NCBI GenBank assembly: GCA_031267175.1
Contig: JAIRZP010000158.1
Location: 1 to 14,267 of the forward strand
DNA from: Coriobacteriales bacterium
GTDB lineage: Bacteria; Actinomycetota; Coriobacteriia; Coriobacteriales; UBA8131
DNA: 14,267 nucleotides
Reading direction: 5' to 3'
This document shows positions 7,168-14,267 of the stretch, in pieces; position 1 is the stretch's first letter; every line of letters starts with the position of its first letter. Under the pieces are notes generated by a model. The model did no database searches, had not been told where the DNA came from, and was given only the letters and a program-made list of their open reading frames with translations. The position numbers were made by a program, and so were the translations under genes.

Positions 7168-7895
7168 GTATCAAGAATCAGCGGAGCGACGGCAGAAAGC
7201 CCGACGGGCTTCGCGCGGTGCGTTTTGAGCGGGGCTACCTGTCCAGCGCCCTGGGCTCCTGCCTGGTTGAGTTTGGCAATACCCGTGTTATCTGCGCCGC
7301 CAGTATTGAGGAGAACGTCGCAAACTGGCTCAAGGGCAAGAACCGTGGCTGGGTCACGGCGGAGTACTCCATGCTGCCGGCATCGACCCCCGTGCGCACC
7401 AAGCGAGAGACCCAGGGCCCCCGGGGCCGGACGCAGGAGATCCAACGCCTCATCGGCCGGTCGCTCCGCGCCGTTGTTGACATGAGTGTGCTGGGCGAGA
7501 CGACCATGACCGTGGACTGCGACGTACTTCAGGCAGATGGTGGCACCCGCACCGCTGCGATATGTGGTGCCTGGATTGCCATGCGCGATGCCTTTGAGTA
7601 TTGGAAGAAAGCCGGCAGGATCCGCACCAACCCGGTGTTTGACCAGCTGGCCGCCGTAAGCGTGGGAGTCGTTGACGGGGTGAGTCTGCTCGACCTGGAT
7701 TATCACGAGGATTCGCGGGCTGAGGTTGATATGAATCTCGTCATGACGGGTTCCGGTGAGTTTATCGAGGTACAGGGCACCGGTGAGCGCACGGGCTTTG
7801 ACCGTGAGCAGCTTGATTGGCTTCTCGATTTGGGAAGCTCCGGTATCAACACGCTGCTTGAGCTGCAGCAGCAGGCCTTGAATCAGGCTGGATAG
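7155..7895 (+). CDS. rph: Ribonuclease PH (tRNA nucleotidyltransferase)
   Basis: RNase PH is a phosphate-dependent 3'-5' exoribonuclease that trims tRNA 3' ends, working as a hexameric ring. Length is 246 residues, as expected. Visible signatures are DGRKPDGLRAV, GNTRVICAAS, the GWVTAEYSMLPAST strand, the phosphate-binding GRTQEIQRLIGRSLRAVVD, and DCDVLQADGGTRTAAI with its metal-binding aspartates. ATG 7155 overlaps the end of murI by 13 nt. A second in-frame start, GTG 7164, overlaps the murI stop as GTGA and would remove three residues. Neither has a clear ribosome site, which favours translational coupling. The murI-rph-rdgB order is common in actinobacteria and firmicutes. Confidence 0.97.
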   Translation: MQRVSIKNQRSDGRKPDGLRAVRFERGYLSSALGSCLVEFGNTRVICAASIEENVANWLKGKNRGWVTAEYSMLPASTPVRTKRETQGPRGRTQEIQRLIGRSLRAVVDMSVLGETTMTVDCDVLQADGGTRTAAICGAWIAMRDAFEYWKKAGRIRTNPVFDQLAAVSVGVVDGVSLLDLDYHEDSRAEVDMNLVMTGSGEFIEVQGTGERTGFDREQLDWLLDLGSSGINTLLELQQQALNQAG

Positions 7896-7900
7896 ATCCG

Positions 7901-9295
7901 TTGAGCCTCGGTAAAAAAATAGTCGTCGCCACCCACAATGCGCATAAACTGGCCGAGATCCGCGCTATCCTCGCGCTCTCCGGTTGGGAGTTTGTGAGCC
8001 TGAATGAGCTGGGCATTGCCGATATGCCGGTGGAGGACGCGGACAGTTTTATCGGCAACGCGCGCATCAAGGCACAGTTTGCCCATGAGAAAACCGGGCT
8101 GGCAGCACTGGCCGATGATTCGGGCCTGGTCGTGGACGCGCTTGACGGTGCGCCGGGGGTCTATTCCTCCCGCTACGCTGGACCAGACTCCAATGACGCT
8201 GCCAACAACGCAAAGCTTCTACAGCAGATGCAGGGCGTGCCTGACGCTCTGCGCAGTGCCCGTTTTGTCTGTGCCCTGGTGTTCATCGACGCTGACGGCA
8301 CCGAGACCGTGGCCGAGGGCACCGTGAGCGGACGCATAGGGAAGGAGCCACAGGGGCACAACGGCTTTGGCTACGACCCGCTGTTTTATCCGGAAGCCTC
8401 ATTTTTTGCACGCTCCATGGCGGAGCTGAGTGCCCACGAGAAGAACCTCATCTCACACCGCTCTCAGGCGCTGGCCAAGCTGCGCACGCTGCTTGCGGAT
8501 GCTGAGGAGCAAGTGGAAGGCCCTCAAGCCGCGGAGTCTGAAGAGCCAACGGGAGACATGCAAGCTACAGGAGATGGTGTGTCGGCGCGAGGCCCTCAGC
8601 CTGTGAGCACTGTCTCGCCCTGTGCTGCCCAACAGCAGATCGTCGTCTTTGACTTTGACGGCACCCTGATTGACACCTCCTCTCCCGTTAAGCTGATTAC
8701 CCGCCTCAATCGCGACAAGATAATGTCTAAACGGGCCGTGCTCAAGAGCCTCGCGTGGGGCATCCGATACAAAATGGGCAGGGAGCTTGATCAGACGGTT
8801 CCCCGGCGCTACGTCTTTGCCTCGTTCAAGGACTTTCCTGCGAGCGAGGCCGACAGTATCATGCGCGATGTCTATCGCACCGAGTTGCGCCAGCATCTGC
8901 GGCCCAAGGCGGTTGCCGCGCTCAAAAGGCATCAGGCCGAGGGAAAGGTGGTTATCATCGTGAGCGCCTCCTTTGAACCCATCATCTCAGAGCTCTGCCT
9001 GGATCTGGGCGTGGAGCACTACCTCTGCACGCAGATGGAGGTGGTCGATGGCTCGTATACGGGAGAGACCAAGAGCCCTCCACCCGAGAGCGAGCACAAG
9101 CTCTACCAGTTTGTCGCCTGGGCCGATGCCAGCTATGGCCCGGACGGATGGGAGTTGACGCATGCCTATGGCGACCACTACTCTGATGTTCCCCTGATGG
9201 AGATTGCCCAGCATCCCATAGCTGTTGACCCGGATCACCGCCTACGAAGCATTGCCCACGAGCGGCACTGGGAAGTTCATGATTGGTTGTCATAG
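7901..9295 (+). CDS. rdgB: RdgB/HAM1 non-canonical purine NTP pyrophosphatase fused to a HAD-IB phosphatase
   Basis: This 464-residue protein carries two enzymes. Residues 1-200 are a complete RdgB: ATHNAHKLAEI, LADDSGLVVDAL with the catalytic acids, GHNGFGYDPLF and the closing SHRSQAL. RdgB hydrolyses dITP, ITP and XTP to monophosphates, keeping them out of nucleic acids. A polar linker rich in Glu, Gln, Gly and Ser covers about 205-243. Residues 247-464 are a HAD hydrolase of the SerB-like IB class: DFDGT with D251 and D253, VIIVSAS as motif II, and GDHYSDVPLM as motif III. The HAD half might dephosphorylate the nucleoside monophosphates made by the first half; that is inference. The start is TTG 7901, 5 nt after the rph stop, with only a weak GGA upstream. 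No better in-frame start exists before the first motif. fprA follows after 11 nt. Confidence 0.93.
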   Translation: MSLGKKIVVATHNAHKLAEIRAILALSGWEFVSLNELGIADMPVEDADSFIGNARIKAQFAHEKTGLAALADDSGLVVDALDGAPGVYSSRYAGPDSNDAANNAKLLQQMQGVPDALRSARFVCALVFIDADGTETVAEGTVSGRIGKEPQGHNGFGYDPLFYPEASFFARSMAELSAHEKNLISHRSQALAKLRTLLADAEEQVEGPQAAESEEPTGDMQATGDGVSARGPQPVSTVSPCAAQQQIVVFDFDGTLIDTSSPVKLITRLNRDKIMSKRAVLKSLAWGIRYKMGRELDQTVPRRYVFASFKDFPASEADSIMRDVYRTELRQHLRPKAVAALKRHQAEGKVVIIVSASFEPIISELCLDLGVEHYLCTQMEVVDGSYTGETKSPPPESEHKLYQFVAWADASYGPDGWELTHAYGDHYSDVPLMEIAQHPIAVDPDHRLRSIAHERHWEVHDWLS

Positions 9296-9306
9296 AAAGG
9301 AACACC

Positions 9307-10509
9307 ATGCATGCCATTAACGACAAGGTTTTCATCACCAGCGTTCTCAACCCCAATATGCGGGTCTTTGATGTGGTCATGTGCACGGAGTACGGAACCT
9401 CCTACAACTCGTATGTGGTGGTCGGCTCCGATAAGACCGCTCTCATCGATGCCAACCATGCCACCTTTTCGCACGAATGGCTGGAGAAGGTAGACGAAGC
9501 GCTGGGCGGCGGCAAGCCGGATTATCTCGTGCTCAACCACACCGAACCCGATCACAGCGGTTGCGTGGCTGCCTGTCTCAAGCGGTATCCAGAACTCGAG
9601 GTGGTCTGTAGTGCGGCGGCCGCCATCAATATCAAACACATCACCAATCTGCCGGAGCTTGAGCCGCGCGTGGTCAAGGATGGTGAAAGCATAGACCTGG
9701 GAGGGCTCACCCTGCAGTTTGTCTCCGCTCCCTTCTTGCACTGGCCGGATACGATGTTTACCTGGATTCCCGAGCAAAAGCTGCTCTTCAGCTGCGATTT
9801 TCTTGGCGCACATTTTTGCGAGCCTCGCCTCTTTGACCACAAGATTGTCTTTGCCCGGGACTACACCACGGCCTTTAAGGAGTACTACGATGCCATCATG
9901 GCGCCGTTTGGCCCGTGGGTAGCCAAAGGTCTGGACAAGCTGGAGGCCCTTGACCCCGAGGTGGTTGCCCCGAGCCATGGCCCCATTCTCACCAAGCGCG
10001 GGCGGCTTGCCACCGGCATTGAGCACTATCGTGCCTGGTCGGCCGTGCCTGCCGCGGATACGCCCCGTAAGATAAGCCTGTTCTATTGCAGCGCCTATGG
10101 CAACACGCAAAAGCTCGCTGCTGCTATTGCAACCGGCATACGCAAGGCCCTGCCGGAGGCCCGGGTCTGTGCCCATGATCTGGTGGATGCCGATATGGCG
10201 CATCTGGGTGCGGAACTCAACAGCTCGGACGCCTTCCTCCTGGGCTCCCCTACCCTCAACCGCGATGCCGTGCCGCCAATATGGAACCTCGTGGCAGAAA
10301 TCGACGCGGTCAACATAGCCAAGCGCCCGGTCGCGTTCTTTGGGTCCTACGGGTGGAGCGGGGAGGCTTTACCAGCCCTGTCCGAGCGGCTTGCCACCCT
10401 CAAGGCCGCCGTGTACGAGCCCCAGTTCCGTGTAAGATTTGTTCCGTCAGAGAACGAACTGGACGCCGCCGAAGAGTTTGGGGCGGAGTTTGCACGCAGT
10501 CTTGAGTAG
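9307..10509 (+). CDS. fprA: Flavodiiron protein (class A, FprA-type O2/NO reductase)
   Basis: The 400-residue protein is a soluble enzyme that reduces O2 to water or NO to N2O with electrons from rubredoxin or F420H2. The N-terminal beta-lactamase-like half keeps every diiron ligand position: H78, E80, D82, H83 (HTEPDH), H145 (LHWPD), D164 and H224 (PSHG). The C-terminal flavodoxin half begins near residue 255 with FYCSAYGNTQKLA, the FMN phosphate loop. There is no fused rubredoxin, so an external donor is needed. The start chosen is ATG 9307, with AAAGGAA (9296-9302) about 5 nt upstream; an in-frame start at 9283 would overlap the preceding gene and lacks a ribosome site. It is the last gene of the operon and points to an anaerobe exposed to traces of oxygen. 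Confidence 0.96.
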   Translation: MHAINDKVFITSVLNPNMRVFDVVMCTEYGTSYNSYVVVGSDKTALIDANHATFSHEWLEKVDEALGGGKPDYLVLNHTEPDHSGCVAACLKRYPELEVVCSAAAAINIKHITNLPELEPRVVKDGESIDLGGLTLQFVSAPFLHWPDTMFTWIPEQKLLFSCDFLGAHFCEPRLFDHKIVFARDYTTAFKEYYDAIMAPFGPWVAKGLDKLEALDPEVVAPSHGPILTKRGRLATGIEHYRAWSAVPAADTPRKISLFYCSAYGNTQKLAAAIATGIRKALPEARVCAHDLVDADMAHLGAELNSSDAFLLGSPTLNRDAVPPIWNLVAEIDAVNIAKRPVAFFGSYGWSGEALPALSERLATLKAAVYEPQFRVRFVPSENELDAAEEFGAEFARSLE

Positions 10510-10517
10510 CCTCCGGC

Positions 10518-10660
10518 TAATCCTGAAGCGGCCTTGGTTTGGCTGCGCTGTTAATTCTGCAGCTTCGTTGGCTTGTTCGCGCGATTAATCCTGAGGCGTT
10601 GCCCGGTTGCCCGGTTAATCAAGAAGCGTTGATTTGGCTGTGCGGTTGATCCTGTAGCGC
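10518..10660. repeat. Degenerate tandem repeat, five copies, spanning the 3' end of the surface protein gene
   Basis: Variants of TAATCCTGAAGCG begin at 10518, 10552, 10586, 10616 and 10647 (steps 34, 34, 30, 31 bp), each followed by a G/T-rich stretch such as TTGGTTTGGCTG or TTGATTTGGCTG. The fourth and fifth copies are coding, forming the last residues (INRTAKSTLLD) and stop codon of the LPXTG protein on the minus strand; the rest fill the gap to fprA. An 8 bp tandem duplication, GTTGCCCG twice at 10598-10613, marks slippage. No clear intrinsic terminator for either convergent gene was found here. Confidence 0.6.
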
Positions 10661-13600
10661 ACACTCAGCAACATCCCCGCAAGCGCTAAAAAGCCCAGCA
10701 GCAGCCAGAGCGTTGTGTTGCCACCGGTTGCTGGCAGTATTTTTGATGGGGAGACCCCGTCATGGACCAGCACCTTACCGGTGCCGGTATTGTTGATGCT
10801 GCCGCCGTTGAGCACAACGCCTTTGCCTCCCTGACCCGGAGTGCCTGTGTCTGTCTTTCCGCCGTTGCCACCGTTGGTGGTGACTGTTCCACTGCCGGTA
10901 TTGTTGATGTCGCCGCCGCCGGTGTTCGTGCCGGTGCCGCCGTTTCCGCCGGTGCCGCTGGGGCTGTCGCCGCCGTTACCACCGGTATCGGTGATAGTGC
11001 CACTGCCGTTGTTGTTGACGTCACCGCCACCGGTGTCCGCGCCGGTTCCTCCTGTGCCACCCGTGCCACTGGGGCTGCTGCCACCCGTGCCACCCGTGTT
11101 TGTCGAGGTGCCGCTGTTATTGATGTCTCCACCGCCGGTGTCAGTGCCAGTGCCACCAGAGCCGCCTGTTGTGCCGCCTTCGCCGCCTTCACCACCGGTG
11201 CCGGTAGTGGAGCCACCGGGATCGTTGTTGATGTCTCCACCGCCGGTGTCAGTGCCAGTGCCGCCGCTGCCGCCGGTTGTGCCACCTTCTCCGCCTTCAC
11301 CACCCGTGCCGGTAGTGGAGCCACCGGGGTCATTGTTGATGTCGCCGCCGCCGGTGTCCGTGCCGGTGCCGCCAGAGCCGCCCGTACCGCTGGGACTGTC
11401 GCCGCCGGAGCCGCCGGTGCCGGTTGTCGTGCCGTCATCGCCGGTGTTGATGTCGCCGCCTCCCGTGTCTGTTCCCGTGCCACCCTCGCCGCCGGTGCCA
11501 CTGGGACTGTCGCCTCCGTTACCGCCGGTACCCGAGGTTGAGCCGCTGGGATCGGTGTTGACGTCACCGCCACCCGTGTCCGTGCCGGTGCCGCCGCTGC
11601 CGCCGGTTGTGCCGCCTTCGCCGCCGGAGCCGCCGGTGCCGGTTACGTCGCCGCCCTGGCCGGTGTTGATGTCGCCGCCCCCGGTGTCGTCACCGGTGTT
11701 AATACCCGTGCCACCTTCACCGCCGGTGCCACTAGGACTGTCGCCACCTGAACCACCCGTGCCGGTAATGTCGCCGCCGGTACCGCTGGGATCATCGGGT
11801 TCGACGCTTCCGCCGCCGGTGTTGATACCCGTGCCGCCCTCGCCGCCCGTGCCGCTGGGACTGTCGCCACCGGAGCCACCGTCGCCGGTGACGGTGCTCC
11901 CCCCGTTGGTTATGATGCCAGGCGCGTTTTGGGGCCTGAGTGCGCCTCCCGTGTTGATGCCGTCACCGCCGCGGCCGCCGGGGCTTCCCCCAGTACCGCC
12001 CGTGCCAACTATGCGTGTTCCGTTGATTGCCTTGATTGCCGGAGTTGAGGAATCGCCTCCGATGGAGATGCCGCCACCGCCCGTGCCGCCAGCGCTGGAG
12101 CCGCCGGTACCCGTAACCGTTGAGTCATCGCCCGTGAGGGAGCCATCGGTGCCGGTGCCCCCGTTGGCGTTGCCCGTGGATATGCCCGCACCGCCGGTAC
12201 CAGCGCCGCTGGCCGCTCCGCCGGTACCCTTGACCTGCGCGCCTCCCGTTGAGTCAATGGTTGTGCCACTGCTGATGCCCGCGCCACCGACACCCGTGCC
12301 GTTGCCCGCACCGCCGGTGCCGGTGAGGCTCGCGCCATTTGTTGCCTCAATAGCCGCGTCGCTGGTGATACCGTCGCCGCCATCTCCGTCGCTGCCGCCG
12401 TCGCCACCAACACCGATGAGTTGGGCACCGGTCTCGGCATCGATGCCGTCAACGCTGATGTCCGAAGCAGCCAGCACGCCAGGGCCGCCGATCTCGTTGC
12501 CGTCCCCGTTTCCACCCGTGCCCTCAACGCCGGCTCCTCCGGTGATAGAGAGGATACCCGTCTCGACACCCGCTCCCCCGTAGCCGCCACTGCCGGGGGC
12601 AGCGTCTCCGCCGATGCCGGTTATCTTGCCGCCGTTGTCAGAGGTGATGCCGTTGCCGAGGTCGGGCGAGGGAAACAAGGGGGGTATTGGTGTCGCTGCT
12701 GCTATGCCGGTGCCACCGTAGGTAGTGCCCGTACCGCCGGTACCGGTAATAGAAGCGCCACCGCTGTTCACCGCGATTGAATATGGTGTGAGAACACCCG
12801 CTCCGCCAGCACCAGCGCTGCCGTTACCGCCGGTTGCGGTGAGTGAGCCACCCGTCATCGACAGAGCAGTGTCCACCGGGTTTGCCGCCGCATAGTCATA
12901 GACCACGATGCCGGGGCCACCGTCAACGCCGTTGCCGCCGTTTGCCACTACCGGGCCGTTCGTGAGGTTCACCGTGGTGTAGGCGTCGATTCCCGCGCCA
13001 CCGTCTCCGTTGGCGTTGCTGCCGCCATAGGCCTTGAGGCCGTCTCCCCAGGCGTTGACCGTCAGAGTCCCCACAGCCAAAATGCCACATCCGGCGGTAA
13101 TGCCGCTTTGGTCTTGGTTTGACCCATAGCTTGTCACCGGTATATTGACGGTGAGAGCACCGTCAGCCGCAATACCCGGATACCCGGTATTGTTGTTGGA
13201 AGGATCAGCGTTATCGGCTGCCCGCGCGGTCACCGGGCCGGAACCACTGATAACCAAGCCACAGTCGCTCATCACCGCAATGCCTGAGATGCCAGCAAAA
13301 CTGCCCGTACTCATACCGGCGGGAACCTGTGTGGTATCTCCTTGAAAGGTCACCGCGCCATTGTTTGCGGTAAGTGTGACGGTATCGCTGGCCGAATCTC
13401 CTCCCGTGTCCACAATGGTGAGGCCTGCGTAGTTACCTCCAGTAGCTATTATGGTGAGTGCGTTGCCCGTGCCGGAGACCGAGATACCTGAGACAGAGCC
13501 AGAGCCTGTTGGCCACACCTGCACGCTTCCCACGTAGACAGTGATATCGCTTGCCGCTGCGTATGCTTTACCCGGCGCAACACCGATAAGGGTAAACAGC

Positions 13601-13674
13601 GTGGTGCAGACTATCAGTGCAACGAGCAGGATGCGCTTGATGGTGTGCAACAGATTCTCATTGGGCAGCGCCAT
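10615..13674 (-). CDS. Glycine-rich repeat surface protein with signal peptide and LPXTG sorting signal
   Basis: The predicted protein has 1019 residues. Residues 1-41 are a signal peptide: K13-R14, a hydrophobic core from I15 to A33, and AYAAA before SD. Residues 42 to about 250 resemble the bead-like carbohydrate-binding/beta-helix domains of coriobacterial cell-surface proteins (strands such as GNALTIIATGG and GALTVNIPV); this is by feel, not alignment. The middle and C-terminal parts are dominated by Gly, Thr, Ser and Asp in GTGG-type repeats, and from about 598 to 965 repeat roughly every 34-36 residues. LPATG (980-984, coded at 10737-10723) is followed by a membrane helix and an Arg/Lys tail, the classic sortase substrate. 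ATG 13674 has no ribosome site; TTG 13704, 8 nt after GGGAAAGA, would add ten residues. A longer reading from 14019 would bury the signal peptide at residue 116 and is unlikely. Function is unknown; adhesion or biofilm is plausible. Confidence 0.85.
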   Translation of the reverse strand: MALPNENLLHTIKRILLVALIVCTTLFTLIGVAPGKAYAAASDITVYVGSVQVWPTGSGSVSGISVSGTGNALTIIATGGNYAGLTIVDTGGDSASDTVTLTANNGAVTFQGDTTQVPAGMSTGSFAGISGIAVMSDCGLVISGSGPVTARAADNADPSNNNTGYPGIAADGALTVNIPVTSYGSNQDQSGITAGCGILAVGTLTVNAWGDGLKAYGGSNANGDGGAGIDAYTTVNLTNGPVVANGGNGVDGGPGIVVYDYAAANPVDTALSMTGGSLTATGGNGSAGAGGAGVLTPYSIAVNSGGASITGTGGTGTTYGGTGIAAATPIPPLFPSPDLGNGITSDNGGKITGIGGDAAPGSGGYGGAGVETGILSITGGAGVEGTGGNGDGNEIGGPGVLAASDISVDGIDAETGAQLIGVGGDGGSDGDGGDGITSDAAIEATNGASLTGTGGAGNGTGVGGAGISSGTTIDSTGGAQVKGTGGAASGAGTGGAGISTGNANGGTGTDGSLTGDDSTVTGTGGSSAGGTGGGGISIGGDSSTPAIKAINGTRIVGTGGTGGSPGGRGGDGINTGGALRPQNAPGIITNGGSTVTGDGGSGGDSPSGTGGEGGTGINTGGGSVEPDDPSGTGGDITGTGGSGGDSPSGTGGEGGTGINTGDDTGGGDINTGQGGDVTGTGGSGGEGGTTGGSGGTGTDTGGGDVNTDPSGSTSGTGGNGGDSPSGTGGEGGTGTDTGGGDINTGDDGTTTGTGGSGGDSPSGTGGSGGTGTDTGGGDINNDPGGSTTGTGGEGGEGGTTGGSGGTGTDTGGGDINNDPGGSTTGTGGEGGEGGTTGGSGGTGTDTGGGDINNSGTSTNTGGTGGSSPSGTGGTGGTGADTGGGDVNNNGSGTITDTGGNGGDSPSGTGGNGGTGTNTGGGDINNTGSGTVTTNGGNGGKTDTGTPGQGGKGVVLNGGSINNTGTGKVLVHDGVSPSKILPATGGNTTLWLLLGFLALAGMLLSVRYRINRTAKSTLLD
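10855..11880 (-). repeat. Tandem Gly-rich coding repeats, about 100-108 bp units
   Basis: Successive units of the LPXTG protein share a GTGTDTGGGDINN core followed by a GTGGxGGxxxxGTGG spacer. The clearest adjacent copies begin near 11123, 11231 and 11339, exactly 108 bp apart, and the first two of these units are almost identical at DNA level. Other units are shorter or diverged. This indicates recent expansion by slippage or unequal recombination, and copy number probably varies between strains. Confidence 0.85.
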
Positions 13675-14059
13675 TTCGGTATGTACAGATGCTGCACCAC
13701 GCAATGACCAGATCTTTCCCAGACTTCCTTCCCTATGCAAAACCCGCTTGCCATGCGACAATGCTGCTCTGTTATTTGGTATTACACTATTGGATACAAT
13801 CATGCCCTGCCCCATTCTTCTACTAAGGCATCGTTGAAAAGCATAGCGATGCGCCAGCTGGATTGCGCCAACCAGATCCGACGCAACCTGTCCACATAGC
13901 CAAAATCGAGCCGAGATTACCGACTCGCTTACAATCAGACAAACAACTACTCCCTGCAATCGTTTTATTATCTGCTCTGCTTCTCCATTATAACCCATAA
14001 CCGTGCTGTCCAGCCACAAAACTATTTTGATTGTCGCCCTCTGTTAAGGAAGTGAAAGC
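13675..14059. other. Long gene-free upstream region of the surface protein gene
   Basis: This 385 bp stretch separates the surface protein start from the palindrome side. On the minus strand the frame stays open back to an ATG at 14019, but nothing in the extra 115 residues looks like a protein domain. A TATAAT box on the minus strand lies at 13992-13987; the nearest -35-like hexamer (TGGACA) is only 14 bp upstream, so it is a weak candidate and would imply a leader of about 300 nt. A purine-rich GGGAAGGAAG (13733-13724) has no start codon at the right distance. Confidence 0.35.
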
Positions 14060-14227
14060 ATGGAAAATTTCCAAGCTAACAACAACACCAACCGAAACAC
14101 TCAAGACTTACCGCAACTTGTTGCGGTAAGTCTTGAGTGTTTCGGGCTCGCCGCCGGGTGTGCTTGCATGTGCTGGCCCCATCGCCCATCATTGTCATGC
14201 TATCTGCCTTCCTTTTCCAGTAAGTAG
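14060..14227 (+). CDS. Possible small ORF containing the palindrome (55 codons, doubtful)
   Basis: ATG 14060 follows a good ribosome site (AAGGAAG, 14046-14052) and opens 55 codons ending in TAG. The product starts MENFQANNNTNRN, runs through the perfect palindrome, and ends in a Cys-rich segment (GCACMCW). No family is recognised and the composition looks accidental in its second half. It might be a leader peptide for the gene starting near 14252, or nothing. Confidence 0.2.
   Translation: MENFQANNNTNRNTQDLPQLVAVSLECFGLAAGCACMCWPHRPSLSCYLPSFSSK
14092..14145. repeat. Perfect 54 bp palindrome (26 bp arms, 2 nt centre)
   Basis: Bases 14092-14117 are the exact reverse complement of 14120-14145, with TT between them. 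The left arm begins CCGAAACACTCAAGACTTAC. Arms are about 50% GC with no mismatch, and pairing stops sharply at A14091/G14146. There is no run of T on the + strand; on the minus strand the exit is T-rich (TTGGTGTTGTTGTTAG) but mixed. It lies between divergent genes, so a plain terminator is not expected here. Confidence 0.95.
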
Positions 14228-14251
14228 CCTGATGAAGAGAAAGGTATGACC

Positions 14252-14267
14252 ATGGGCACCTATAAAC
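14252..14267 (+). CDS. Possible start of the next gene (partial, runs off the window)
   Basis: ATG 14252 is preceded by AGAAAGG (14238-14244) at 7 nt, a good ribosome site; only MGTYK is visible. An upstream in-frame ATG at 14246 lies too close to the same site. Nothing can be said about the product. Confidence 0.35.

Noticed and set aside
9277..10203. Long minus-strand frame opposite fprA, and a similar one at 5269-6198 opposite upp
   Set aside because: Both lie against genes with complete catalytic motifs and show only compositional openness.
10510..10614. Terminator for the convergent fprA and surface protein genes
   Set aside because: No stem followed by a T-run could be found on either strand; only the degenerate repeat is visible.
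10841..12583. 580-codon proline-rich reading frame on the + strand opposite the surface protein
   Set aside because: It is the complement of GGT/GGC/ACC-rich glycine codons; the minus strand product has a signal peptide and LPXTG signal, the + product has neither and no ribosome site.
13365..13375. TTGCGGTAAGT shared between the surface gene and the palindrome arm
   Set aside because: An 11 nt match inside ordinary coding sequence; likely chance.
14092..14145. Palindrome as a standard intrinsic terminator
   Set aside because: No T-run follows on the + strand, and the flanking genes start, rather than end, on either side.

Overview
The window reads as the chromosome of an anaerobic, monoderm actinobacterium, most likely a gut or oral Coriobacteriia. 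This is inferred, not proven. The pointers are high GC with abundant GTC/CTC/GCC codons, the murI-rph-rdgB gene order, a flavodiiron protein for O2 or NO removal, a sortase-anchored LPXTG surface protein, and a TATAAT box placed so that its transcript would be leaderless.

Left part (1-2620, + strand). The 3' end of an elongation factor G gene runs in from the left and is followed by a hairpin that could be its terminator. Then comes a two-gene unit: a membrane-bound ferritin-like/VIT1-CCC1 fusion (MbfA type, probably iron or manganese handling) and an ArsB/NhaD-type ion permease. The permease probably starts at a CTG codon that overlaps the stop of the first gene.

2621-4131 holds a stand-alone AAA ATPase (AAA_14 plus DUF4143). 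Its promoter region carries five direct copies of CTACATTTTC at a regular 22-23 bp spacing. RsfS (ribosomal silencing factor) follows as a single gene on the minus strand, convergent with the ATPase gene.

4739-10509 is a tight + strand operon of six genes: a MobA-like nucleotidyltransferase, upp (uracil salvage), murI (D-glutamate), rph (RNase PH), an RdgB nucleotide-pool pyrophosphatase fused to a HAD phosphatase, and fprA (flavodiiron protein). It is driven by an extended -10 promoter whose start point falls on the first ATG. The shared themes are nucleotide and RNA housekeeping, wall precursor supply and oxygen protection.

10510-14267. A glycine-dominated, repeat-rich LPXTG protein of about 1020 residues lies on the minus strand, convergent with the operon. 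A degenerate 30-34 bp tandem repeat runs through its stop codon. Upstream of it is a 578 bp divergent intergenic region with a perfect 54 bp palindrome (14092-14145), ending in what may be the first codons of the next + strand gene. I see no tRNA, rRNA, CRISPR array or transposase.

The best candidates for something undescribed are the repeat-controlled ATPase, the 54 bp palindrome, the RdgB-HAD fusion and the polyglycine surface protein.
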